Below are positions 55,945 through 64,000 of a stretch of 64,000 nucleotides of DNA, in pieces. Positions within the stretch are counted from its first letter, which is position 1. The number at the start of each line of letters is the position of its first letter. The DNA lies in assembly GCF_003332825.1 (NCBI RefSeq), contig NZ_QIRF01000008.1, forward strand, positions 1-64,000, given 5' to 3'. The position numbers were made by a program, and so were the translations under genes. The DNA comes from Dyella sp. C9. GTDB taxonomy: Bacteria > Pseudomonadota > Gammaproteobacteria > Xanthomonadales > Rhodanobacteraceae. The notes below the pieces were generated by a model. That model did no database searches and was not told where the DNA came from. It was given only the letters and a program-made list of their open reading frames with translations.

Positions 55945-58900
55945 ATGGCACTCACGCGCCGCGAGTTCATCAAGTTCACAGGCCTGGGGCTGGCCGCGTC
56001 CGGCCTGGGCGTACTCGGCTTTGGAGCCTCCGGCGAGGCCCAGGCCGCCGCCGTCAGGCCGTTCAAGCTCACCCACGCGACCGAAACGCGCAACACCTGC
56101 ACCTATTGCTCGGTCGCCTGCGGCATTCTGATCTACAGCATGGGCGACCGTGCCAAGAATGCCCGTTCCAACATCATCCACATCGAGGGCGATCCCGATC
56201 ATCCGGTGAATCGCGGCACGCTGTGTCCCAAGGGCTCGGCCTTGCTCGACATCGTGCATGCGCCCACGCGCCTGAAGGCGCCGCGCTATCGCAAGCCGGG
56301 TGGCACGGAGTTCGAGGAAGTCTCCTGGGATTTCGCGCTGGACCGCATCGCGCGCCTGATGAAGGACGATCGCGACAAGCACTTCATCGCGAAGAACGCC
56401 GCCGGCACCACGGTCAATCGCTGGACCAGCGTGGGCATGCTGGCAGCCTCGGCGTCGTCCAGTGAAACCTCCTACCTCACGTGGAAGGTGGTGCGTTCGC
56501 TCGGCATGGTGGTGTTCGACAACCAGGCGCGCGTCTGACACGGACCGACGGTGGCCAGTCTGGCCCCATCATTCGGTCGCGGTGCGATGACCAACACCTG
56601 GCAGGACATCAAGAACGCCAACGTCGTGATCGTCATGGGTGGCAATGCCGCCGAGGCGCATCCGTGCGGCTTCAAGTGGGTGATCGAGGCGAAGATCGAG
56701 AACGGCGCCAAGCTCGTCGTGGTCGATCCGCGCTTCACGCGCACGGCGTCGGTGGCCGATTACTACGCGCCCATCCGCCCGGGCACGGACATCGCCTTCC
56801 TCAGTGGGGTGATGCATTACCTGCTGGAGAAGGATGCGATCCAGCACGAGTACGTGCGCGCGTACACCAATGCCAGCCTGATCGTGAAAGACGGCTTCGG
56901 ATTCCAGGATGGCCTGTTCAGCGGCTACAACGAGGAAACCCACGCCTACGACAAGTCGAGCTGGGATTACGAACTGGACGAGCAAGGTTTTGCCATGTCC
57001 GACGACACCTGGCAGAACCCGCGCTGCGTGATCAACCTGCTCAAGCAGCACGTGTCGCGCTATACGCCGGAGATGGTGTCGCGCATCTGCGGCACGCCGC
57101 AGGACAAGTTCCTGCATGTGTGTGAGCTGATCGCCAGCACCGCCGCGCCCGACAAGGCCATGACCAGCCTGTTCGCGCTGGGCTGGACGCAGCATTCGGT
57201 GGGCGCGCAGAACATCCGTTCGATGGCGATGGTGCAGTTGTTGCTCGGCAATATCGGTGTGGCCGGTGGCGGCATGAACGCCTTGCGCGGGCATTCCAAC
57301 ATCCAGGGCCTGACGGACGTCGGTCTGCTTTCCAACCAGATGCCGGGCTATATGAACCTGCCGCTGGACAAGGAAATCGATCTCGACACGTACATGAAGA
57401 CCAAACTGTTCAAGCCGCTGCGTCCGGGGCAGACCAGCTACTGGCAGAACTACCGAAAGTTCTTCGTGAGCTTCCAGAAGTCGATGTTCGGCGACGCGGC
57501 CACGCAGGACAACAACTGGGCCTTCGATTGGCTGCCCAAGCTGGACGTGCCGCTGTACGACATCATCCGGGCGTTCGAGATGATGAACAACGGGCAGATG
57601 ACGGGCTACATCTGCCAGGGCTTCAACCCGCTGCAGGCGTTCCCGGATCGCGGCAAGATCCGGCGCGGCCTGAGCAAGCTGAAATTCCTGGTCACCATGG
57701 ATCCGCTGGACACCGAGACCTCGCGCTTCTGGCAGGATTTTGGTCCGCAGAACCCGGCCAAGTCCGCCGAGATCCAGACTGAAGTGTTCCAGTTGCCCGT
57801 GACCTGCTTCGCGGAAGAGAACGGCTCACTGGTCAATTCGGCGCGCTGGCTGCAATGGCACTGGAAGGCCGCCGAAGGGCCTGGCGTGGCGCGCTCCGAC
57901 ATCTGGATCATGAGCGGCATCTTCCATCGCCTGCGCGAGTTGTATCGCAAGGAAGGCGGCGCCTTCCCCGATCCCTTGCTCAACGTGACGTGGAAATACA
58001 CCGATCCGGTGAGCCCTGATCCGGAAGAGCTGGCCAAGGAAATGAACGGCCGCGCGCTGGCGGATCTGGTCGATCCTGCCACCAACACGGTGGCGACCAA
58101 GGCGGGTACCTTGCTGGATGGCTTTGCGCAATTGCGCGATGACGGCACCACCGCGTCCGGTTGCTGGATTTTCGCAGGCTGCTTTACCGAAAAGGGCAAC
58201 CAGATGGCGCGGCGCGATGCCACCGATCCGCGCGAGCAGGGCATCGCGCCGAACTGGGCGTGGGCGTGGCCGGCCAACCGGCGCATTCTCTACAACCGTG
58301 CCAGCGCCGATCCGGACGGCAAGCCGTGGAATCCGGCCAAACCGGTGATCACCTGGAACGGCACGCGCTGGGTGGGCATCGACGTGCCCGACTATGGCCC
58401 CACGGTGAAGCCGTCCGATGGCGTGGGTCCATTCATCATGAATGCCGAAGGCATGGGCCGCCTGTTCGCCCGCGACCTGATGGCGGAAGGGCCGTTCCCC
58501 GAGCACTACGAGCCGCTGGAATCGCCGGTGGAAAACGTGCTGCATCCCAAGGTGCAGAACAATCCCGCAGCCCGCGTGTTTGCCGATGACCGCGCGGCGT
58601 TTGGCAGTCCCGACAAGTTCCCCTACGTGGCTACCACCTACCGACTTACCGAGCACTTCCACTACTGGACCAAGCACGCGCTGATCAATGCGATCCTGCA
58701 GCCAGAGGAGTTCATCGAGATCGGCGAAGTACTGGCCAAGGAAAAGGGCATCGAGCAGGGCGGCTGGGTGAAGGTGTCGTCCAAGCGCGGCGAGGTGGTG
58801 TGCAAGGCCTATGTCACCAAGCGCATCAAGCCGATGATGGTGGATGGCAAACCCACGCATGTGATCGGCTGCCCCATCCACTGGGGTTTCACCGGCCAGG

Positions 58901-59022
58901 CCAGGAAGGGCTATGGAGCCAACACGCTCACGCCGTCGGTAGGCGATGCCAATACGCAGACCCCGGAGTTCAAGGCATTCCTCGTCAACGTCGAAAAGAC
59001 CCACGCACCGGTAGCAGCCTGA
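55945..59022 (+). CDS. fdoG: Formate dehydrogenase alpha subunit, selenocysteine-containing, 1025 aa
   Basis: This molybdopterin (bis-MGD) catalytic subunit of membrane-bound formate dehydrogenase oxidises formate to CO2 in the periplasm. A twin-arginine signal ([10 protein letters not shown]) is followed by a [4Fe-4S] motif with Cys52, Cys55, Cys59 and Cys94. The TGA at 56536-56538 is residue 198 and must be read as selenocysteine. RV precedes it and [19 protein letters not shown] follows, exactly as around the Sec of E. coli FdnG/FdoG, and a SECIS-like hairpin lies directly after. The protein continues in frame to 59022 with all expected domains. It heads the fdoGHI-fdhE operon. Automated annotation would split it into two genes. 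Confidence 0.96.
56536..56575 (+). promoter_or_regulatory. Selenocysteine TGA codon and SECIS hairpin
   Basis: The TGA at 56536-56538 is followed at 56550-56567 by GG-T-GGCC-AGTCT-GGCC-CC. This is a short stem with a bulged U five bases before a GU-containing loop, the layout that SelB recognises in E. coli fdnG/fdhF. The sequence TGACACGG at the codon is also shared with those genes. Confidence 0.85.
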
Positions 59023-59032
59023 GGCCAACGTC

Positions 59033-59950
59033 ATGTTCGATCTGCAATCGCAAGACTACGTCCGGCGCTCCGCATCGACCATGACGCCGCCCATGGCGCG
59101 CAGCCATGAGGAGCAGGTGGCCAAGCTGATCGATGTCAGCCGCTGCATCGGCTGCAAGGCCTGCCAGGCAGCGTGCATGGAATGGAACGACCTGCGTCCG
59201 GAAATCGGCCACTTCGAGGGTTCGTACCAGAATCCCGACGACCTCGGGCCCAGCGTGTGGACGCTGATGAAGTTCGCCGAGTACGAGAACGAGCAGGGCA
59301 ACCTCGAGTGGCTGATCCGCAAGGACGGCTGCATGCACTGCGAGGACCCGGGTTGCCTGAAGGCTTGCCCGTCGCCCGGCGCCATCGTGCAGTACGCCAA
59401 CGGCATCGTCGACTTCATCAGCGACAAGTGCATCGGCTGCGGCTACTGCGTGAAGGGTTGCCCGTTCGACATCCCGCGCATCAGCAAGCAGGACCACAAG
59501 TCGTACAAGTGCACGCTGTGTTCCGACCGCGTGTCGGTCGGCCTGGAGCCGGCCTGCGTCAAGGCCTGTCCCACCGGGGCCATCATGTTCGGCTCCAAGG
59601 CCGACATGAAGCAGTGGGCGGGTGAGCGCATCGAGGACCTAAAATCGCGCGGCTTCGAGAACGCCGGCCTCTACGATCCCGCTGCAGTGGGCGGCACGCA
59701 CGTGATGTACGTGCTGCACCATGCGGACAAGCCGTCGCTGTATTCGGGCCTGCCCGACAAGCCGGAGATCAGTCCGGTGGTGCGTGGCTGGAAGGGCATC
59801 ATCAAGCCGCTGGCACTGATCGGCATCGCGCTGGCCGCGCTGGGCGGATTCTTCCACTGGATTACCGAAGGCCCGAACGAAGTGACCGACGAGGACGAGG
59901 CCGAAGGCGAGCGCGTGCTGCGCGAGTCGGAGACGGAGAAGACGCCATGA
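59033..59950 (+). CDS. fdoH: Formate dehydrogenase iron-sulfur (beta) subunit, 305 aa
   Basis: FdoH carries electrons from FdoG to the cytochrome b subunit. Four ferredoxin-type cysteine clusters are present: [35 protein letters not shown], and [22 protein letters not shown]-terminal membrane anchor follows at about residues 262-280 ([20 protein letters not shown]). The ribosome-binding region lies at the end of fdoG. Its stop overlaps the fdoI start (ATGA), showing tight coupling. Confidence 0.95.
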   Translation: MFDLQSQDYVRRSASTMTPPMARSHEEQVAKLIDVSRCIGCKACQAACMEWNDLRPEIGHFEGSYQNPDDLGPSVWTLMKFAEYENEQGNLEWLIRKDGCMHCEDPGCLKACPSPGAIVQYANGIVDFISDKCIGCGYCVKGCPFDIPRISKQDHKSYKCTLCSDRVSVGLEPACVKACPTGAIMFGSKADMKQWAGERIEDLKSRGFENAGLYDPAAVGGTHVMYVLHHADKPSLYSGLPDKPEISPVVRGWKGIIKPLALIGIALAALGGFFHWITEGPNEVTDEDEAEGERVLRESETEKTP

Positions 59951-60603
59951 GTCCCGCCAAGACCGTGATCGTCCGTTACAACAGGGTCAATCGCGTCAAC
60001 CACTGGATCACCGCGATCTGCTTCGTGCTGCTGGTGCTGTCGGGACTGTCGATGTTCCATCCGCTGCTGTTCTTCCTGTCCGGCCTGTTCGGCGGCGGAC
60101 AGTGGGCGCGTGCGGTGCACCCGTGGATTGGCGTGGTGCTGCTGGTCAGTTACCTGGGCCTGATCGTGCAGTTCTGGCGCGAGAACCTGGTGCACAAGGA
60201 CGACGTGGAGTGGATGAAGCAGATGCGTTTCGTGGTGGCCAACGATGAGGCGCATGTGCCGCCGGTCGGCCGCAACAACGCCGGCCAGAAGTTCGTGTTC
60301 TGGTCGATGACCCTGTTGATCCCGGTGCTGTTCTTCAGCGGCCTGCTGATCTGGGAGGTGTACTTTGGTGAGGCTACCTCGATTCCGGTACAGCGTGTGG
60401 CGGTGCTGATTCACAGCCTGGCAGCGGTGGCGGCCATCCTGGTGTGGGTGGTGCATGTGTACGCGGCGATCTGGGTGCGCAACTCGGTACGCGCGATGAC
60501 ACAGGGCTACGTGACACCCGGCTGGGCCTGGCGGCATCATCGCAAGTGGCTGGAGGAAATCGCTTCCGGCCATGACAAGGCAACCCTCAGGAAGCGTCCG
60601 TGA
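59947..60603 (+). CDS. fdoI: Formate dehydrogenase cytochrome b (gamma) subunit, 218 aa
   Basis: This membrane subunit has four transmembrane helices (about residues 18-48, 55-75, 115-135 and 150-175) and binds two b hemes. It passes electrons to the quinone pool. Likely ligand histidines are in [21 protein letters not shown] and [15 protein letters not shown]. The start overlaps the fdoH stop by four bases, and the stop overlaps the fdhE start (GTGA). Confidence 0.93.
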   Translation: MSPAKTVIVRYNRVNRVNHWITAICFVLLVLSGLSMFHPLLFFLSGLFGGGQWARAVHPWIGVVLLVSYLGLIVQFWRENLVHKDDVEWMKQMRFVVANDEAHVPPVGRNNAGQKFVFWSMTLLIPVLFFSGLLIWEVYFGEATSIPVQRVAVLIHSLAAVAAILVWVVHVYAAIWVRNSVRAMTQGYVTPGWAWRHHRKWLEEIASGHDKATLRKRP

Positions 60604-61550
60604 AGCAGGCCGGCACCCCTCCCACCGGCAAATGGACCGGCCCATCCCACGCCGGCGTCAAAGCACCGGATCCGATTCTCCTGCCCGACCCGGCAAGGCG
60701 CTTCATGGCCACCGCGCAACGGCTGGAGCAACTGGCCGACGGCCATCCGCTCGACGCGTGGCTGCGTTTCCTGGCGGCAGTGGCCCGGGCCCAGCATGCG
60801 GTGGCGGCGATACGGGCGCCGTCCGCCGCACCCGGTGCGCAGGCCGTGGCGCAGGCTGTCGAGGCGCGACTTCCGCCGCTGGCGGCGGATGGCCACCAGC
60901 GCGACAAGGGCTGGCACGAAGGACTCGGCCTGCTGCTGGCTCGCATGGATCGCGGCGTGTTGCCGGATGCCGCGATGGATGCCATCAAACAGTTGCAGGC
61001 GATGGATGCGGTCGCCGTGGACAAGCTGGCCGACCGCTTCCTGCGTGGTGGACTGGCCGCGTCCGAGATCGGCATGGCCGTCTACGTGGCGGCCGCCCTG
61101 CAGGTGTACTTCACCTGCGCGGCGGCGCAGTTGCAGGCCGCTGAGTTGCGCCTGCTGGACGAGCGCGCGCTTTGCCCGTGCTGTGGTTCGCCATCGGTGT
61201 CCGGCTTGATCACGGCAAGCGGCGTGACGCCCGGTACCCGCTACCTGTATTGCTCGCTGTGCTCGACCGCGTGGAACCACGTGCGCGCGGTATGCATCAC
61301 CTGCGGAGGCACGCGCGAGCTGCTGCTGCAGTCCATCGACGGCGATGACGGCGTGGTCAAGGCCGAGACCTGCTGCGAATGCCACACCTACGCCAAGCTG
61401 CTGTACCAGCTCAAGGACACGCAGGTCGATCCGTATGCCGACGACCTCGCCTCGCTGGGCCTGGACATGCTGGTCAGCGAGGAGGGCTACGCCCGCCATG
61501 CGCCCAACCCGCTGCTGCTGGTGGGCGATGGCGAGGCGATGGTCGACTAG
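60600..61550 (+). CDS. fdhE: Formate dehydrogenase accessory protein FdhE, 316 aa
   Basis: FdhE is a cytoplasmic maturation factor required for active respiratory formate dehydrogenases. The C-terminal half holds four paired-cysteine knuckles (CPCCGS, CSLCST, CITCGG, CCECHT) that bind iron in rubredoxin-like fashion. The N-terminal half is helical, with LLARMDRGVLPDAAMDAIKQL and RFLRGGLAASEIGMAVYVAAALQVYF. The GTG start at 60600 overlaps the fdoI stop. It is the last gene of the operon. Confidence 0.94.
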   Translation: MKQAGTPPTGKWTGPSHAGVKAPDPILLPDPARRFMATAQRLEQLADGHPLDAWLRFLAAVARAQHAVAAIRAPSAAPGAQAVAQAVEARLPPLAADGHQRDKGWHEGLGLLLARMDRGVLPDAAMDAIKQLQAMDAVAVDKLADRFLRGGLAASEIGMAVYVAAALQVYFTCAAAQLQAAELRLLDERALCPCCGSPSVSGLITASGVTPGTRYLYCSLCSTAWNHVRAVCITCGGTRELLLQSIDGDDGVVKAETCCECHTYAKLLYQLKDTQVDPYADDLASLGLDMLVSEEGYARHAPNPLLLVGDGEAMVD

Positions 61551-61567
61551 GGCGTACCCGCGCGCCC

Positions 61568-62626
61568 TCAGTGCATGCCCAGCGCCGCGGCGATCGCGCC
61601 GCCGAGGATGCCGAAGCCGACCACGGCCACGGCGATGGTCACCAGCATGCGCAGCGGGAACGAGCGCGACAGCATGGTCAGCGACGGCAGGCTCACCGGC
61701 GGCAGGGTCAGCATCAGCGCGGCGGCCGGGCCACCACCGAGGCCCAGTGCCAGCATGGCCTGTACGATCGGCACCTCGCCGGCCGTCGGTATCACGAACA
61801 GCATGCCGGCCAGCGCGAGCGCCACGATCCAGAACCATTGGTTGCCGATTTCCGGCCCGATGTGCGGAAACATCCACGCGCGCACCGCGCCCAGCAGCAG
61901 CACGATCACTACGTATTCGGGAATCAGCCGCACGGTCATGCGCAGGAAGATCCGTGCCCAGCGCGCACCGACCTCGGCCAGCGTGCGGGATTCCTCTTCC
62001 ATCAGCGGTGTTTCCACCAGCACCGGCTGGCTGGGCCCGGCCATGCGGTTGGCCAGGTGACCCAGCCCGAACACCATGGGTATGCCCAGCACCACGCGCA
62101 GCAGCGTCCAGTGCCAGCCGAGCACGAAGCCGGTGAACACCAGCGTGGCCGGATTGAGCACCGTATTGCCCAGCCAGAAGGCCATGGCCGCACCCGGCGC
62201 GGCCTGGTGCTTGCGCAGCCCCACCACCACCGGTGCGGCGCAACAGGTGCACATCATGCCGGGTACCGCCAGCAGGCCACCGACCACCACGCTGTCGAAA
62301 CTGCGTCGGCCCAGTGCGCGCTGCACCCAGTTCACCGGAAGCAAGGCCTGGATACCCGAGCCCAGCAGCAGGCCCAGCAACATGGCCTGCCAGATCGCCT
62401 TGCCGTAGGCGAGCGCATAGCCCAGCGCGGCGTCCCACGAGGGCGCCGGGGCGCTGGCCTGGTCACCCATCAGGATCGAATGGCCGATGGCATGCTGCGA
62501 CGCGGCCACGAAGGCACGGTCGTAGTACGGATGCCATTTCACGTAGAACAGGCCGGTCACGGCCAGCAACACAAAGACCAATACCGAAACGCGCAGGGTG
62601 CGCGCACGCTGCACTGCGATGGCCAT
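61568..62626 (-). CDS. Permease of the ArsP_1/DUF318 family with CTCC motif, 352 aa
   Basis: This inner-membrane permease has eight to ten hydrophobic segments. The motif [19 protein letters not shown] is the hallmark of the ArsP_1/DUF318 permease group. Relatives export arsenic compounds or are implicated in redox and metal tolerance. [22 protein letters not shown] and [37 protein letters not shown] repeat the inverted-repeat architecture. The ATG at 62626 is used. It lies between fdhE and selA on the opposite strand, so a link to selenium handling is conceivable but unproven. Confidence 0.85.
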   Translation of the reverse strand: MAIAVQRARTLRVSVLVFVLLAVTGLFYVKWHPYYDRAFVAASQHAIGHSILMGDQASAPAPSWDAALGYALAYGKAIWQAMLLGLLLGSGIQALLPVNWVQRALGRRSFDSVVVGGLLAVPGMMCTCCAAPVVVGLRKHQAAPGAAMAFWLGNTVLNPATLVFTGFVLGWHWTLLRVVLGIPMVFGLGHLANRMAGPSQPVLVETPLMEEESRTLAEVGARWARIFLRMTVRLIPEYVVIVLLLGAVRAWMFPHIGPEIGNQWFWIVALALAGMLFVIPTAGEVPIVQAMLALGLGGGPAAALMLTLPPVSLPSLTMLSRSFPLRMLVTIAVAVVGFGILGGAIAAALGMH

Positions 62627-62892
62627 GGATCCTCCTGCAGACAATCAGGGAGGTGATGGCCCTACAGGGCACGCTGTTGTCCCCTGGAGCCGCAGGCCGG
62701 ACGCACTGCAGTGGGGGCAAGACCTTGGAGCGGCTGCGAATCGCAGCATGCTACAGCCGGTGCGTGAAGTCACCATGGCGCGGGTTTTGTGACAGCTTGA
62801 CCCACCCCGGCCCTCACCGCAGCATAGGCGCGACCCCGAGTCTTCGTCGTCGCGCCCGCGCAGCTGTCGCCGGGGCCCGGCGACGTCACTGG

Positions 62893-64000
62893 ATGAGCGC
62901 CATGACCGAACGCGAGGCCGGATCACTGCGTCACCTTCCTGCAGTCGCCGCCGTGCTGGCGACGGCGCAGGCGACCCAGTTGCAGGAACGCCACGGACGA
63001 CTGGCCACCACGGACGCCATCCGCCAGGTGATCGACGAGGCGAGGGAGCTGCTGCGCGCCTCCAAGGCTGCCGCGCCCGGTGCCGATGAGCTGGCCCAGC
63101 GGGCCGGCGCTGTGCTCGATGGCCGCCAGGCCGGCCTGCGTCCGCTGTTCAACCTCACCGGCACCGTGTTGCACACCAACCTTGGCCGCGCGGTGCTGGC
63201 GGAGGCGGCCATCGACGCCGCGGTGGCGGCGATGCGCCACGCGGTGGCGCTGGAGTACGACCTGGCCGATGGCGAACGGGGCGAGCGCGACGATCATCTG
63301 CGCGAGCTGCTGTGCGGGCTCACCGGCGCGCAGGACGCCACCGTGGTCAACAACAACGCGGCGGCCGTGCTGCTCTGTCTCAACACGTTCGCGCTGGGAC
63401 GCGAGGCGGTGGTGTCGCGGGGCGAGCTGATCGAGATCGGCGGCGCGTTCCGCATGCCGGACATCATGACGCGGGCAGGCGCGCACATGGTCGAGGTGGG
63501 CACCACCAACCGCACCCATCCGGCGGATTACCGCAACGCACTGCATGCCGACACCGGCATCGTGCTCAAGGTGCATACCTCCAATTACCGCATCCAGGGT
63601 GTCACCGCCGAGGTCGCCGCCGCCGAACTCGCCGCCATCGCCGATGCTGCCGGCGTGCCACTGCTCAACGACCTGGGCTCCGGCAGCCTGGTCGATCTGT
63701 CCCGCTACGGCCTGGCCCGCGAGCCCACCGTGCGCGAGGCCGTGGCCGAAGGGGCCCGCCTGGTGACGTTTTCCGGCGACAAGCTGCTGGGCGGTCCGCA
63801 GGCCGGCTTCATCGTGGGCGATCGTGAGCTGATCGATCGGATCAACCGCAACCCGCTGAAGCGCGCGCTGCGCGTGGACAAGCTGCGGCTGGCTGCGATC
63901 GAAGCCACGCTCAGGCTGTACCGCGATCCCGATCGCCTGGCCGAACGCCTGCCCACGCTACGCGTCCTTGCTCGTCACAAGGGCGATATCGAGGCGCAGG
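62893..64000 (+). CDS. selA: L-seryl-tRNA(Sec) selenium transferase, partial (right edge)
   Basis: SelA converts Ser-tRNA(Sec) to Sec-tRNA(Sec) using selenophosphate and PLP. The frame starts at ATG 62893 (or 62902) and runs open past the window end, covering about 369 of the usual 460 residues. LPAVAAVLA opens the protein, [14 protein letters not shown] and [12 protein letters not shown] follow, and [13 protein letters not shown] holds the PLP-binding lysine (Lys297 from the first ATG). Its presence beside fdoG supports selenocysteine decoding. selB would be expected just beyond the edge. Confidence 0.95.
   Translation, partial: MSAMTEREAGSLRHLPAVAAVLATAQATQLQERHGRLATTDAIRQVIDEARELLRASKAAAPGADELAQRAGAVLDGRQAGLRPLFNLTGTVLHTNLGRAVLAEAAIDAAVAAMRHAVALEYDLADGERGERDDHLRELLCGLTGAQDATVVNNNAAAVLLCLNTFALGREAVVSRGELIEIGGAFRMPDIMTRAGAHMVEVGTTNRTHPADYRNALHADTGIVLKVHTSNYRIQGVTAEVAAAELAAIADAAGVPLLNDLGSGSLVDLSRYGLAREPTVREAVAEGARLVTFSGDKLLGGPQAGFIVGDRELIDRINRNPLKRALRVDKLRLAAIEATLRLYRDPDRLAERLPTLRVLARHKGDIEAQ

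Noticed and set aside
55945..56538. Separate short formate dehydrogenase gene ending at TGA
   Set aside because: The stop is a selenocysteine codon. The downstream frame continues the same protein and conserved residues span the junction.
62627..62892. tRNA-Sec (selC) upstream of selA
   Set aside because: A GCTGCGAATCGCAGC hairpin recalls a T arm, but no acceptor stem, extra arm or TCA anticodon loop could be built around it.

Overview
The window looks like a piece of the chromosome of a GC-rich gammaproteobacterium. I infer the order Xanthomonadales, probably the Rhodanobacteraceae (Dyella/Luteibacter/Rhodanobacter-like), from the style of the putA/Lrp pair, the FecI-FecR-TonB set and the overall gene repertoire. 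This is an impression from protein sequence, not a search result. No rRNA, tRNA, CRISPR array, integrase or complete insertion sequence was seen.

Region 1 (1-13950) looks accessory. All its genes lie on the + strand, most are single units, and many encode small secreted or membrane proteins of unknown function. Recognisable members are a MazG-like pyrophosphohydrolase, alpha/beta hydrolases, a tannase/feruloyl esterase, a class C beta-lactamase-type serine hydrolase, a GFA/CENP-V zinc protein, an extended SDR with an AraC regulator, a secreted VOC protein, a YcaC-like isochorismatase and a stand-alone M17 N-terminal domain. A short imperfect palindrome of about 26 bases recurs in most spacers up to about 11.9 kb and was not seen beyond. 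The region also holds an IS30 transposase fragment and a gene broken at a run of seven G.

Region 2 (14.0-27 kb) holds a MarR regulator divergent from a Tet(X)-like flavin monooxygenase across a clear operator. Next come six minus-strand genes (two hydrolases, two cytochrome P460-type proteins, a DUF2007 protein and a DoxX-like membrane protein) that face a large propeller-type sensor kinase and its NarL-type response regulator. An SDR/TetR pair with matching operator sequences and a SulP transporter follow.

Region 3 (27.4-35.2 kb) is a complete catabolic operon for 4-hydroxybenzoate: pobA, a ModA-like gene, ligJ, ligK, ligI, ligA, ligB and ligC. It converts 4-hydroxybenzoate to protocatechuate, cleaves the ring at the 4,5 position and ends in pyruvate and oxaloacetate. 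A divergent IclR regulator sits beside two tandem 17-base palindromes.

Region 4 (35.5-54.2 kb) contains an iron-uptake set (FecI, FecR, TonB receptor) behind a Fur-box-like site, the putR/putA proline pair, a SnoaL-SDR operon divergent from its TetR regulator across two 18-base palindromes, an Old Yellow Enzyme, oleate hydratase, a DUF5694 protein, a hydrolase, a DUF1090 protein, and frmR-frmA for glutathione-dependent formaldehyde oxidation.

Region 5 (55-64 kb) encodes a membrane-bound formate dehydrogenase (fdoGHI, fdhE) whose large subunit reads through an in-frame TGA as selenocysteine with a SECIS hairpin directly after it. A CTCC-motif permease follows on the other strand, then selA, which runs off the right edge. 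The formaldehyde and formate modules are only 2 kb apart and may work in series, although no S-formylglutathione hydrolase gene is recognisable in the window.
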